64,000 bases of DNA from Alloalcanivorax marinus. GTDB lineage: Bacteria; Pseudomonadota; Gammaproteobacteria; Pseudomonadales; Alcanivoracaceae. The notes under the pieces are model-generated. The model made no database searches and was not told the DNA's origin. It was given only the letters and a program-made list of their open reading frames with translations. Shown here piece by piece: positions 1 to 7,041 of this stretch (its first letter is position 1; every line of letters begins with the position of its first letter). The stretch is from the NCBI RefSeq assembly GCF_016906305.1, contig NZ_JADDOL010000001.1, positions 248,001-312,000 of the forward strand, in the 5' to 3' direction. The translations under genes and the position numbers were made by a program.

Positions 1-259
1 GGTATTTGATCTTCGCCGGTTTACGCACGCCCGCCTTTTTCTTACGGGTGGTGGATTTGCGTGCGGTGGTCTTCTTCTTGCGACCCTTGTTCTCTTCCAG
101 CAGGTCGTCCACGGAAACGCCCAGATCCTTGGCGATCTTGTTGATTTCCGCCTGAGCGTTCTTCACCGCTTCCATGCGTTTTTTCTCGAGCTTGCGCTCC
201 GCCTGGCGGATCAGTTTTTCGAGATCGGCGACGGAGTAATCATCCAAATTAATGGTCAT
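1..259 (-). CDS. H-NS family nucleoid-associated protein (partial, N-terminal 86 residues)
   Basis: This is the start of a small basic DNA-binding protein of the H-NS histone-like family, a nucleoid protein that silences AT-rich DNA. The ATG is at 259 and the frame stays open to the window edge, so the C-terminus is missing. It begins MTINLDDYSVADLEKLIRQA and continues with a charged helical, probably coiled-coil, dimerisation region to about residue 55. A lysine/arginine-rich linker (KGRKKKTTARK) follows, then RKPAKIKY, which matches the start of the H-NS C-terminal DNA-binding domain (usually PAKIKYRNP...). The family normally has about 100-110 residues, so only 15-25 residues are missing. 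A plausible promoter lies just upstream. Confidence 0.82.
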   Translation of the reverse strand, partial: MTINLDDYSVADLEKLIRQAERKLEKKRMEAVKNAQAEINKIAKDLGVSVDDLLEENKGRKKKTTARKSTTRKKKAGVRKPAKIKY

Positions 260-293
260 TTCGGGTGTTCCTTAACGGTAGCGACGAACATGA

Positions 294-323
294 GTTATAA
301 GCGGCTATCGCGGCCGACTGTAA
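294..323 (-). promoter_or_regulatory. Candidate sigma70 promoter of the H-NS gene
   Basis: On the minus strand TTACAG (318-323) and TATAAC (294-299) are separated by 18 bases and lie 35-64 bases upstream of the H-NS start. A second possible -10, TAATAC, lies a little further upstream. Assigned by consensus match only. Confidence 0.4.
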
Positions 324-345
324 GTATTATCCCGGGAAAACGCAA

Positions 346-1107
346 TTAGGGCGTTGTATTTTTGTTTAACCGTCCCGGATAGTGATAAATAATCCACTGT
401 TCGGCGGCGGCGGTCACGGTTTTTGCGTCCTTGCCATCGGTATTAATCACCGGACTGATACGCAGGGTGATTTCACCGGGAAAGCGCAACCAGGAGCGGG
501 CCGGCCAGCAATCGCCACTGTTGTGCGCCATCGCCACCACCGGCACGCCGGCACGGCAGGCCAGCAACGCGCCGCCGTGATTAAAATGGCCCAGGGTGCC
601 CGGTGATTGGCGCGAACCCTCCGGGTAAATGACCACCGGAACGCCCTCGTGCAGGCGCGACGTGCCCTGGCTGAGCAGTGCTTTCAGGGCCGCCCTTCCC
701 TTGCCCCGGTCGATGCGGATGGGGCGCAACAACGCCAGTCCCCAGCCGAAGAACGGCAGCCACAACAGTTCCCGTTTCAGCACCGTGGCCTGTGGGGAAA
801 TCAATAATTGTAAAAAGAAGGTTTCCCAACTGCTCTGGTGATTGGCCAGCACCACGAAGCCGCCCGCCGGCAGATGCTCGCGGCCCTCCACGCGTACCCG
901 CACGCCGTTCAGGTGGCGAAGCAGTGCCATGGAAAAACCGGTCCAAAGGTTCACGAAACGGTAACGTTTTCTAAACGGTAAAAATGGCCCGATCAGCACA
1001 CAGAAAAAGCTGTGAACGACACCGGCCAGGTTATAGAGAATAAAAAACAGCACACTGCGAATGACGATGCCCGGAGTGGCGCGGCGGGCGCCGGCGGGTG
1101 GGTTCAT
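346..1107 (-). CDS. plsC: 1-acyl-sn-glycerol-3-phosphate acyltransferase (PlsC-like)
   Basis: A membrane-associated acyltransferase that probably transfers a fatty acyl chain to lysophosphatidate in phospholipid synthesis. It has 253 residues, with a hydrophobic N-terminal segment at about residues 14-45. The catalytic box is NHQSSWE (His90, Glu95), an H-x4-E form of the usual H-x4-D motif; the E form is common in the PlsC-like proteins that sit next to gmhB. The second box is YPEGSR at about 161-166. The start overlaps the gmhB stop by four bases, so the two are translationally coupled. Other PlsC-domain proteins occur in this window (15541-17412, with an LpxL-type enzyme at 43109-44131), so this need not be the essential housekeeping copy. 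Confidence 0.87.
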   Translation of the reverse strand: MNPPAGARRATPGIVIRSVLFFILYNLAGVVHSFFCVLIGPFLPFRKRYRFVNLWTGFSMALLRHLNGVRVRVEGREHLPAGGFVVLANHQSSWETFFLQLLISPQATVLKRELLWLPFFGWGLALLRPIRIDRGKGRAALKALLSQGTSRLHEGVPVVIYPEGSRQSPGTLGHFNHGGALLACRAGVPVVAMAHNSGDCWPARSWLRFPGEITLRISPVINTDGKDAKTVTAAAEQWIIYHYPGRLNKNTTP

Positions 1108-1655
1108 GGAGCGTCCTTGAGAAACTGATCGACAAAGCGGGCCAGGGAGTCATAAACCACCACCGGGCCCAGGTTCTCGGGCAGGCCCTTGTCCAGGGTG
1201 CGCCGGCCCTTGCCGGTGAGCACCAGCACCGGGCGGCAGCCCCGGGCAACGCCGGCCTGCAGGTCTCTGAGACTATCACCAACCAGGGGCACGCCGGCCA
1301 CCTCGCCATAATCGGCAACAATTTGGTCGATCAGTCCGGCGGCGGGCTTGCGGCAGTCGCAGCCGTCGTCCGGGCCATGGGGGCAGACGTAAATACCGTC
1401 GAGGCGGGCACCGGCCTCCGCGAGATGGTCGACCATGCGAGCGTGAATGGCCTCCAGGGTGGTGGTGTCGAACAGGCCGCGTGCCAGACCGGATTGGTTG
1501 GTGGCCACCACCACCCGGTAGCCGGCCCGGTTGAGCCGGGCGATGGCGTCCGCGCTGCCGGGCAGCGGGTGCCATTCGTCCGGGGTTTTGATGTAGGCGT
1601 CGGAGTCTTCGTTAACGACGCCGTCGCGGTCGAGAATAATCAGCTTATTGGTCAT
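1104..1655 (-). CDS. gmhB: D-glycero-beta-D-manno-heptose-1,7-bisphosphate 7-phosphatase
   Basis: A HAD-superfamily phosphatase that removes the C7 phosphate of heptose bisphosphate while making the ADP-heptose precursor of the LPS inner core; cytoplasmic. Its 183 residues match family size. The HAD nucleophile motif DRDGVVN gives Asp9 and Asp11, motif II is ATNQSG (Thr52), and the GmhB-type zinc loop CPHGPDDGCDC gives Cys91, His93, Cys99 and Cys101, followed by Lys103. It overlaps plsC by four bases. In many gamma-proteobacteria gmhB follows glyS directly; here 7.9 kb of other genes lie between the two. Confidence 0.93.
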   Translation of the reverse strand: MTNKLIILDRDGVVNEDSDAYIKTPDEWHPLPGSADAIARLNRAGYRVVVATNQSGLARGLFDTTTLEAIHARMVDHLAEAGARLDGIYVCPHGPDDGCDCRKPAAGLIDQIVADYGEVAGVPLVGDSLRDLQAGVARGCRPVLVLTGKGRRTLDKGLPENLGPVVVYDSLARFVDQFLKDAP

Positions 1656-1712
1656 GGCGGCGAGTATACCAGCCGGACCCCGCCGCGGCGCCGGTCGCTG
1701 ATCAGGCCATGA

Positions 1713-2507
1713 TCAAGCCATGGTATCCACGATCCCACCTTCCACGCGCAGGGCCGCGCCGGTGGTGGCGGAAGCCTGCGGGGACGCCAGATAGACCACC
1801 ATATTGGCCACTTCCTCCACATCGGCGACCCGCTGAATAATCGACGTGGGCCGGTTTTCCTTCACGAAGCGCTCTTCCATCTCCTGCTCGGAAAGGCCTT
1901 TTTCCTCGGCCATTTCATGCAGCATTTTGCCGACGCCTTCGGATCGGGTGGGCCCGGGCAACACCGCGTTGACGGTCACCTTGGTGCCGCTGAGCACCTT
2001 GGCCAGGCCCCGGGAGATGGACTGCACGGCACTCTTGGTCATGCCGTAGTGGACCATTTCGGTGGGGATATTGAGCGCCGATTCGCTGGACAAAAACAGC
2101 ACCCGGCCCCAGTCCCGTTTTTTCATGCCCTGGGCGTAGTGGCGGGACAGACGGACCGCGCTCATCACATTGACCTGGAAAAACTGCTCCCAGTCTTCAT
2201 CGGGAATATCAAAAAACGGGGTGGGCCGGAAAATGCCCACGTTATTGACCAGAATATCCGCTTCCGGATGGGCGTCGATCAGGGCCTGGCACCCTTCGGC
2301 GGTGCCCAGGTCCGCTTCCACGCCGTGGGCGGTAACGTCGGGCAGGTCGGCCTTGAGCCGCTCGATGGCCTGATCCACGCGCTGGCGGGTTCGGCCGGTG
2401 ATCACCACCTCGGCGCCGGCGGCCGCCAGGCCCTGAACGATGCCAAAGCCGATGCCGGCGGTGGATCCGGACACCACCGCCTTCTTGCCGGACAGATCGA
2501 TACGCAT
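1713..2507 (-). CDS. SDR-family NAD(P)-dependent oxidoreductase
   Basis: A classical short-chain dehydrogenase/reductase of 264 residues with substrate unknown. The Rossmann glycine motif GSTAGIG lies at about residues 14-20, the NNVG motif near 88-91, and the catalytic Ser141, Tyr154 and Lys158 are in place (HYGMTK). A GTG at 2513 could extend it by two codons, but AGGGAG lies seven bases before the ATG at 2507, so I use the ATG. It lies 79 bases downstream of the GntR regulator on the same strand and may belong to that operon. FabG itself is unlikely: there are no fatty-acid genes nearby and the C-terminal region is longer than in FabG. Confidence 0.85.
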   Translation of the reverse strand: MRIDLSGKKAVVSGSTAGIGFGIVQGLAAAGAEVVITGRTRQRVDQAIERLKADLPDVTAHGVEADLGTAEGCQALIDAHPEADILVNNVGIFRPTPFFDIPDEDWEQFFQVNVMSAVRLSRHYAQGMKKRDWGRVLFLSSESALNIPTEMVHYGMTKSAVQSISRGLAKVLSGTKVTVNAVLPGPTRSEGVGKMLHEMAEEKGLSEQEMEERFVKENRPTSIIQRVADVEEVANMVVYLASPQASATTGAALRVEGGIVDTMA

Positions 2508-2586
2508 GCTCACACTCCCTTGCTGCTGTGGGTGAACTCGAAAATGAGCGAGTCTCCTTGTCTAGTGGCGACGGTCCGCGGCGATC

Positions 2587-3351
2587 TCAAGAGCGGGCGG
2601 ACAGACCCAGCATATCCGCCAGGCTCAGATCCGTGTCTTCCTCGACCAGTTGAAGATGGGCTTCCAGGTCCCGCAGGTGGCGGTCGTTCTCGCGCTGGGC
2701 GCCGGCCACGTCGCCGGCTTCCAGGCAATCCACCACCCGCCCGTGCTCATCGTGCTCGCAGGTGGCGTTGCCCGGGGGCTGAAACAGCGCCACCACCAGG
2801 CAGCAGCGGGAAATGATCTCGGCCAGATAGCGGTGCAGCATGGGGTTGCGGGACAGCTCGCCCAGCCGCAAATGAAAGGCGCTGGCCAGACCCGCCCATT
2901 CGGTCTGGGCGTAGCGGTGCATGGCGTCCCGTTCCTTTCGTAACTGGCGGCGCAAGGAAGCGTAATCGGCACGGCTGGCGTGGGCCGCCACCAGCGGCAG
3001 CACCGCCGCTTCCAGGGCCCGGCGGGCTTCGAACAGCTTGCCCACGTCCTCACGGCTGGGCATGGCGACGATGGCACTGCGATTGGGGCGCAGTTCCACG
3101 ATATGGTCGTGGGCGAGCCGCTGCAGCACTTTCTGAACCAGGGTCCGGCCCACGCCGAACAGTTCGCACAGGGCGGCTTCCGGCAGGCGGGTGCCGGGTT
3201 TGAGCCGCTGCTCCATGACCCGGTCGACGATAGCGGCGTAGATCCGCTGCTCCTTGTCGGCGGGTTTTTCCCGGGCCGCCGGCGCCTGGCCGGCCAGGGC
3301 CTGAGGGCGGACCTTGGGCCGGCCCCGGCCCTTGGGGGCGGTAGCGTTCAT
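2587..3351 (-). CDS. GntR-family (FadR/FCD) transcriptional regulator
   Basis: A DNA-binding regulator of 254 residues. After a basic, disordered N-terminal extension of about 35 residues (KGRGRPKVRPQ), a GntR winged helix runs from about 36 to 105 (KPGTRLPEAALCELFGVGR). An all-helical FCD ligand-binding domain fills the rest, with the metal-site histidines typical of the subfamily (AFHLRLGELS, CEHDEH, NDRHLRDLEAHL). The ATG at 3351 overlaps the stop of the upstream hydrolase gene as ATGA. It probably controls its own operon and the divergent ABC importer; a TTGTCGACAA palindrome between them at 4803-4812 is a fitting operator. The effector is unknown. Confidence 0.88.
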   Translation of the reverse strand: MNATAPKGRGRPKVRPQALAGQAPAAREKPADKEQRIYAAIVDRVMEQRLKPGTRLPEAALCELFGVGRTLVQKVLQRLAHDHIVELRPNRSAIVAMPSREDVGKLFEARRALEAAVLPLVAAHASRADYASLRRQLRKERDAMHRYAQTEWAGLASAFHLRLGELSRNPMLHRYLAEIISRCCLVVALFQPPGNATCEHDEHGRVVDCLEAGDVAGAQRENDRHLRDLEAHLQLVEEDTDLSLADMLGLSARS

Positions 3352-4247
3352 AGAAACAGACCGTCCATGTGGTCGCAGATGGCACCGGGGGTGGTCAGCC
3401 AGAGCGCGTCCCGGTGCGCGGCGATATGGGTCAAGGCCCGGCGCAGATGCCGCAGCCGGTAGGGCTGCCCCATTAAATAAGGATGCAGGGCGATGCCCAT
3501 CACCAGCGGCTGCCTTTCCGACTGCGCCAGCATTTCGTCGAACTGATCCACGATCATATCCGCGAACGCCCGGGCGTCCAGCTTGCGGGCGATGATCATC
3601 GGAATGTCGTTCACTTCCTGGGGATAGGGAATCGCCCACAGCCCGCGCCCGTCGCGGGTGCGCATACGCACCGGCTGATCGTCGTGGCACCAGTTCAGGG
3701 TGTAGCGGTAGCCGGTTTCGGCGAGCAGGTCCGGAGTGTGTCGGGATTCCCCGATCCAGGGCGACAGCCAGCCGGACGGGGCGGTGCCGGCGGCCGCCGC
3801 CATGCGCTCGCGACAGTGGGCCAGCAGCGCTTTTTCCTCATCCTCCGCCAGGGTGCCCTGGTAGCTGGCGTTGCTGTGACCGTGGGCGATCAGTTCGTCA
3901 CCGCGGGCGGCGCAGGCTTCCAGCAGCTCCGGGCAATGGTCGTAGAGCGCGGTGTTGGCGATGGTGCCGGCGGGCAGGCCCAGGGCATCGAACAGCTCCA
4001 GGCAGCGCCAGGCGCCCACCCGGTTGCCGTATTCCCGCCAGGCGTAATTGAGCACGTCCGGTTCGGCGAACCGGGCGCCGAGCTGGGCGCCCATGCCCTC
4101 GCCAAAGGCGAAGTGTTCCAGGTTGAACCCCAGGTACACCGCCAGCCGCTTGCCGCCGGGCCAGTGATAGTCCGGTCGCTGGTGGATGCCCTGGTAATCG
4201 AAGCGGCCGTGGTCGGCCAGCGGCGCGAAGGGTTGTGGTTGGTTCAT
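3348..4247 (-). CDS. Polysaccharide deacetylase family hydrolase (PuuE allantoinase-like)
   Basis: A predicted carbohydrate-esterase-4 fold hydrolase of 299 residues without a signal peptide, hence cytoplasmic. Motifs include DYHWPGGKRLAVYLGFNLE near the N-terminus, the second-motif equivalent IAHGHSNASY, and a late ALHPYLMGQPYR. The overall layout resembles the PuuE type of cofactor-independent allantoinase and other amidohydrolases of this fold rather than chitin deacetylases. The ATG at 4247 overlaps the stop of the NTF2-fold gene and its own stop overlaps gntR, both as ATGA. Context (GntR regulator, divergent HAAT importer) suggests breakdown of an imported nitrogen-containing compound. 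The substrate is inference. Confidence 0.78.
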   Translation of the reverse strand: MNQPQPFAPLADHGRFDYQGIHQRPDYHWPGGKRLAVYLGFNLEHFAFGEGMGAQLGARFAEPDVLNYAWREYGNRVGAWRCLELFDALGLPAGTIANTALYDHCPELLEACAARGDELIAHGHSNASYQGTLAEDEEKALLAHCRERMAAAAGTAPSGWLSPWIGESRHTPDLLAETGYRYTLNWCHDDQPVRMRTRDGRGLWAIPYPQEVNDIPMIIARKLDARAFADMIVDQFDEMLAQSERQPLVMGIALHPYLMGQPYRLRHLRRALTHIAAHRDALWLTTPGAICDHMDGLFL

Positions 4248-4684
4248 GAGGCGTCCTGGGCCAGGCCGGCGCGGATCAGCAGCCATTCGGCGCTGTCGTT
4301 CCACACATCCATTTCGGTAATCCGTCCGTCGCGGACCACGTAACGGTCCACGTAGCGGTTGCCTTCAAAAGGCGTGCCGTCCGGCCATTCCCCGTACAGG
4401 GTGCCGATGTTGTAGACCACCGCCCGCTCCAGGGTGCCGCCGGCCACCACCTCGGTGGCTTCGAAGCGCTTTTTCACCCAGCCGTAGCGGCTCCGGTTGA
4501 AGGCCGTGCATTCCGCGGGGTCGGCCATGGGCCGGTTGCCGGTGAAGCGGATCACCAGGTCCGGCGCCACGAATTGGCGGGCGGTGTCCGGGTCCGGTTT
4601 CATCAGGATGCTCAGATAGGTATCGATAAGGGCGGCGGGGTCGCGAATGGGTGTATCGCTGTTCCACTCTGGTGCGTTGTCCAT
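4244..4684 (-). CDS. NTF2-fold (SnoaL-like) protein
   Basis: A small cytoplasmic protein of 146 residues with the features of the SnoaL/NTF2-like fold: a helical start (AALIDTYLSILMKPDPDTARQF), a conserved FTGNRPM segment, and strand-rich VVYNIGTLYGEW and NRYVDRYVVRDGRITEMDVWNDSAEW at the end. These folds serve as isomerases, dehydratases or ligand-binding proteins. The start at 4684 has GGAGA seven to eight bases upstream; a longer frame to 4777 lacks such a site. It is the first gene of the leftward operon facing the ABC importer. No specific function can be assigned. Confidence 0.75.
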   Translation of the reverse strand: MDNAPEWNSDTPIRDPAALIDTYLSILMKPDPDTARQFVAPDLVIRFTGNRPMADPAECTAFNRSRYGWVKKRFEATEVVAGGTLERAVVYNIGTLYGEWPDGTPFEGNRYVDRYVVRDGRITEMDVWNDSAEWLLIRAGLAQDAS

Positions 4685-4802
4685 GGTCGGGTCTCCTTCT
4701 TGCCCCTTGCCTGTGCGCGCCGGACCGTGGGTTCGGTGGCCATCCGGGGTCCGTTCCGGGGCGCCGGGCGGCGGCATGGATCCGCCACGATCCGGGGATT
4801 TT

Positions 4803-4812
4803 TTGTCGACAA
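4803..4812. promoter_or_regulatory. Candidate GntR operator (TTGTCGACAA palindrome)
   Basis: A perfect 10-base palindrome, TTGTCGACAA, flanked by an AT-rich stretch in an otherwise GC-rich gap, lies between the divergent leftward operon (start 4684) and the substrate-binding protein gene (start 4962). FCD-type GntR regulators commonly bind short palindromes of TTGTnnnACAA or TTGTCGACAA character. Rest of gap 4685-4961: no convincing coding sequence; promoters in both directions are expected but I see no strong -35/-10 pair. Confidence 0.5.
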
Positions 4813-4961
4813 TTAAAGGTTTAAGTGACGCCAGAAATTAAAGCAATTTGCGTGCCCGATACCGGAAAACCGCAACATGGCACGGGCTTTGCGTTGTCGG
4901 GGAAGCGGATCGGCGGCTGGCGCCGCGGTCCGGTTCATCCCAACACCTGAAGGGGAATCCC

Positions 4962-6146
4962 ATGTTGCGTATCTCTCGCGTTTTAGTGGCCGCCGCGCTC
5001 ACCGCGCTGCTGGCCGTGCTGCCGTGGCGCGCCGCCGTGGCGGCGGAGCCGGTGAAGATCGGCCTGATCACGGCGCTGTCCGGGCAGTCGGCCCTGGCCG
5101 GCCAGGCCATCTCCCGTGGCGTGCAACTGGCCATCGACGAAATCAACGCCGCCGGCGGCGTGCTCGGCGGCCGTGAACTGGTGCTGGTGCGCCGTGACGA
5201 CGAGTCCAACCCGGCCAAAGGCGTGGTGGCCGCCCGCGAACTGATCCACAAGGAAAAGGTGGCGGTGCTGTTCGGCGGGCTGGATACGCCGGTGGCCCTG
5301 GCCATCGTGCCGCTGGCCAATCAGGCGAAGATGCCCTTTATGGACCCCTGGGCGGCGGGCACGCCGATTACCAAGAACGGCGCCGATCCGAACTTCGCGT
5401 TCCGGGTGTCCGCCATGGACGAGCTGGTGGACGTGGCCATGGTGGAGTACGGCCAGAAAACCTTCGGCTCGGAAAAATTCGGCCTGCTGATGATCAACAA
5501 CCCCTGGGGTGAGTCCAACCACAAGGGTCTGGTGGCGGCCCTGGACGCCAAGGGCATGAAGCCCGCCGGCAGTGAAAAATTCGACGGCGACGCCATCGAC
5601 GTGGTGCCGCAGCTGACCCGCCTGCGTGACGCCGGCGCCGACACCATCGCCCTGGTGGGCAACGTGGGCCCCTCCGCCCAGGTGGTGAAATCCCTGCGCC
5701 GCATGGGCTGGGACGTGCCCATCGTGTCCCATTGGGGCCCCGCTGGCGGCCGCTTCACCGAGCTGGCCGGTCCCGGCGCCGAGAAAGTCCACTTCGTGCA
5801 GACCTACAGCTTCTTCGGCGACCAGTCCGAAGTGGGCAAAAAGGTGATCGCCGCGCTGAAGGACAAGTACGACGACATCAACGGTCCGCAGGACATCACC
5901 CCGGCGGTGGGCGTGGCCAACGCCTATGACGCCATGCACCTGACCGCGCTGGCCATCGAGAACGCCGGTTCCACCGACGGCGACGCCATCCGCGAGGGCT
6001 ACTACCAGATCGACACCTACCCGGGCCTGATCAAAACCTATCAAAGCCCGTTCTCCAAGGAGCAGCACGACGCCCTGGGCCCGCAGGATTATGTGTGGGC
6101 GCAATTCATCGACAACCGCATCGTGCCGGTTGGTCTGAGCGACTGA
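4962..6146 (+). CDS. HAAT-family ABC transporter periplasmic substrate-binding protein (Liv-type)
   Basis: A periplasmic receptor of the branched-chain amino acid/amide type. It has 394 residues and an N-terminal signal peptide (about residues 1-27, ending near AVA-AEP). The mature part opens with KIGLITALSGQSALAGQ and GVQLAIDEINAAGGVLGG, the signature of periplasmic-binding-protein fold type I receptors such as LivJ, AmiC and UrtA. The ATG at 4962 has AGGGGAAT just upstream. The ligand could be a branched-chain amino acid, urea, an amide or an aromatic acid; the sequence does not decide. It is first in a three-gene operon with livH-like and the LivM-LivG-LivF fusion. Confidence 0.9.
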   Translation: MLRISRVLVAAALTALLAVLPWRAAVAAEPVKIGLITALSGQSALAGQAISRGVQLAIDEINAAGGVLGGRELVLVRRDDESNPAKGVVAARELIHKEKVAVLFGGLDTPVALAIVPLANQAKMPFMDPWAAGTPITKNGADPNFAFRVSAMDELVDVAMVEYGQKTFGSEKFGLLMINNPWGESNHKGLVAALDAKGMKPAGSEKFDGDAIDVVPQLTRLRDAGADTIALVGNVGPSAQVVKSLRRMGWDVPIVSHWGPAGGRFTELAGPGAEKVHFVQTYSFFGDQSEVGKKVIAALKDKYDDINGPQDITPAVGVANAYDAMHLTALAIENAGSTDGDAIREGYYQIDTYPGLIKTYQSPFSKEQHDALGPQDYVWAQFIDNRIVPVGLSD

Positions 6147-6156
6147 CGGAAACACT

Positions 6157-7041
6157 ATGGACACGCAGCTGGTATCGGCGCTGATCAGTGGCCTGGGCAT
6201 GGGCAGCATGTACGGTCTCATGGCCCTGGGCTTCTACATCACCTTCGCGGTCTCGGGCACGGTGAACTTCGCCCAGGGCAGCTCGATGATGCTGGGGGCG
6301 GTGCTCTGCTACACCTTCGCCCAGACCCTGGGCTGGCCCATCGAGCTGGCGGTACCGGCGGCGCTGGCGCTGTGCGCGGTGTACGGCCTGCTGGTGGAGC
6401 GTTTGGCGGTGCGGCCGTTCGTGCGCCGCGGCTCCGACGCCTGGCTGATGTCCACGGTGGCCCTGGGCATCGTGCTGGACAACGTGGTGATGCACACCTT
6501 CGGCAAGGAGCCGCGCAGCCTGCCCTCTTCCCTGGCGGTGTCGCCGGTGGAAGTGGGCGGGCTGGGCCTGGGCGTCTACCCGCTGCAATTGATCATTCCG
6601 CTGGTGGGGCTGGCGCTGGCCGCCGCCCTGCATCTGGTGGCGCGCCGCACCCGTTGGGGCAGCGCGCTGCTGGCCACCAGCCAGAACCGCGACGCCGCCC
6701 GGCTGATGGGCATTCCCATCGGCCGCGCGGTGGCCGGCGCCTTCGCCCTGTCCACGGTGCTGGCCGGCGTGGCCGGCATGATGATCGCGCCGTTGGCCAA
6801 TGTGAATTCGGACATGGGCACCCTGTTCGGTCTGAAGGCGTTCTCCGTGGCCATCCTGGGGGGCATCACCAGTGCCTGGGGGGTGATGATCGCCGGCCTG
6901 CTGTTCGGCGTGGCGGAAAGCGTGATCACCATGACTCTGGGTTCCGGCTACACCCACATCATCACCTTCGCGCTGGTGATCGTGGCCCTGGCCCTGCGCC
7001 CCAACGGCCTGTTCGGCCGCGCGGAGGTGAAAAAGGTATGA
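6157..7041 (+). CDS. HAAT-family ABC transporter permease (LivH-like)
   Basis: An inner-membrane permease subunit of 294 residues with about eight hydrophobic segments. It shows typical LivH sequence: GLGMGSMYGLMALGFYITF at the start, VNFAQGSSMM, and the cytoplasmic coupling loop ATSQNRDAARLMGIPIGR that contacts the ATPases. It starts 10 bases after the receptor gene, and its stop overlaps the start of the LivM-LivG-LivF fusion gene as ATGA, so production of the subunits is tightly coupled. Confidence 0.9.
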   Translation: MDTQLVSALISGLGMGSMYGLMALGFYITFAVSGTVNFAQGSSMMLGAVLCYTFAQTLGWPIELAVPAALALCAVYGLLVERLAVRPFVRRGSDAWLMSTVALGIVLDNVVMHTFGKEPRSLPSSLAVSPVEVGGLGLGVYPLQLIIPLVGLALAAALHLVARRTRWGSALLATSQNRDAARLMGIPIGRAVAGAFALSTVLAGVAGMMIAPLANVNSDMGTLFGLKAFSVAILGGITSAWGVMIAGLLFGVAESVITMTLGSGYTHIITFALVIVALALRPNGLFGRAEVKKV

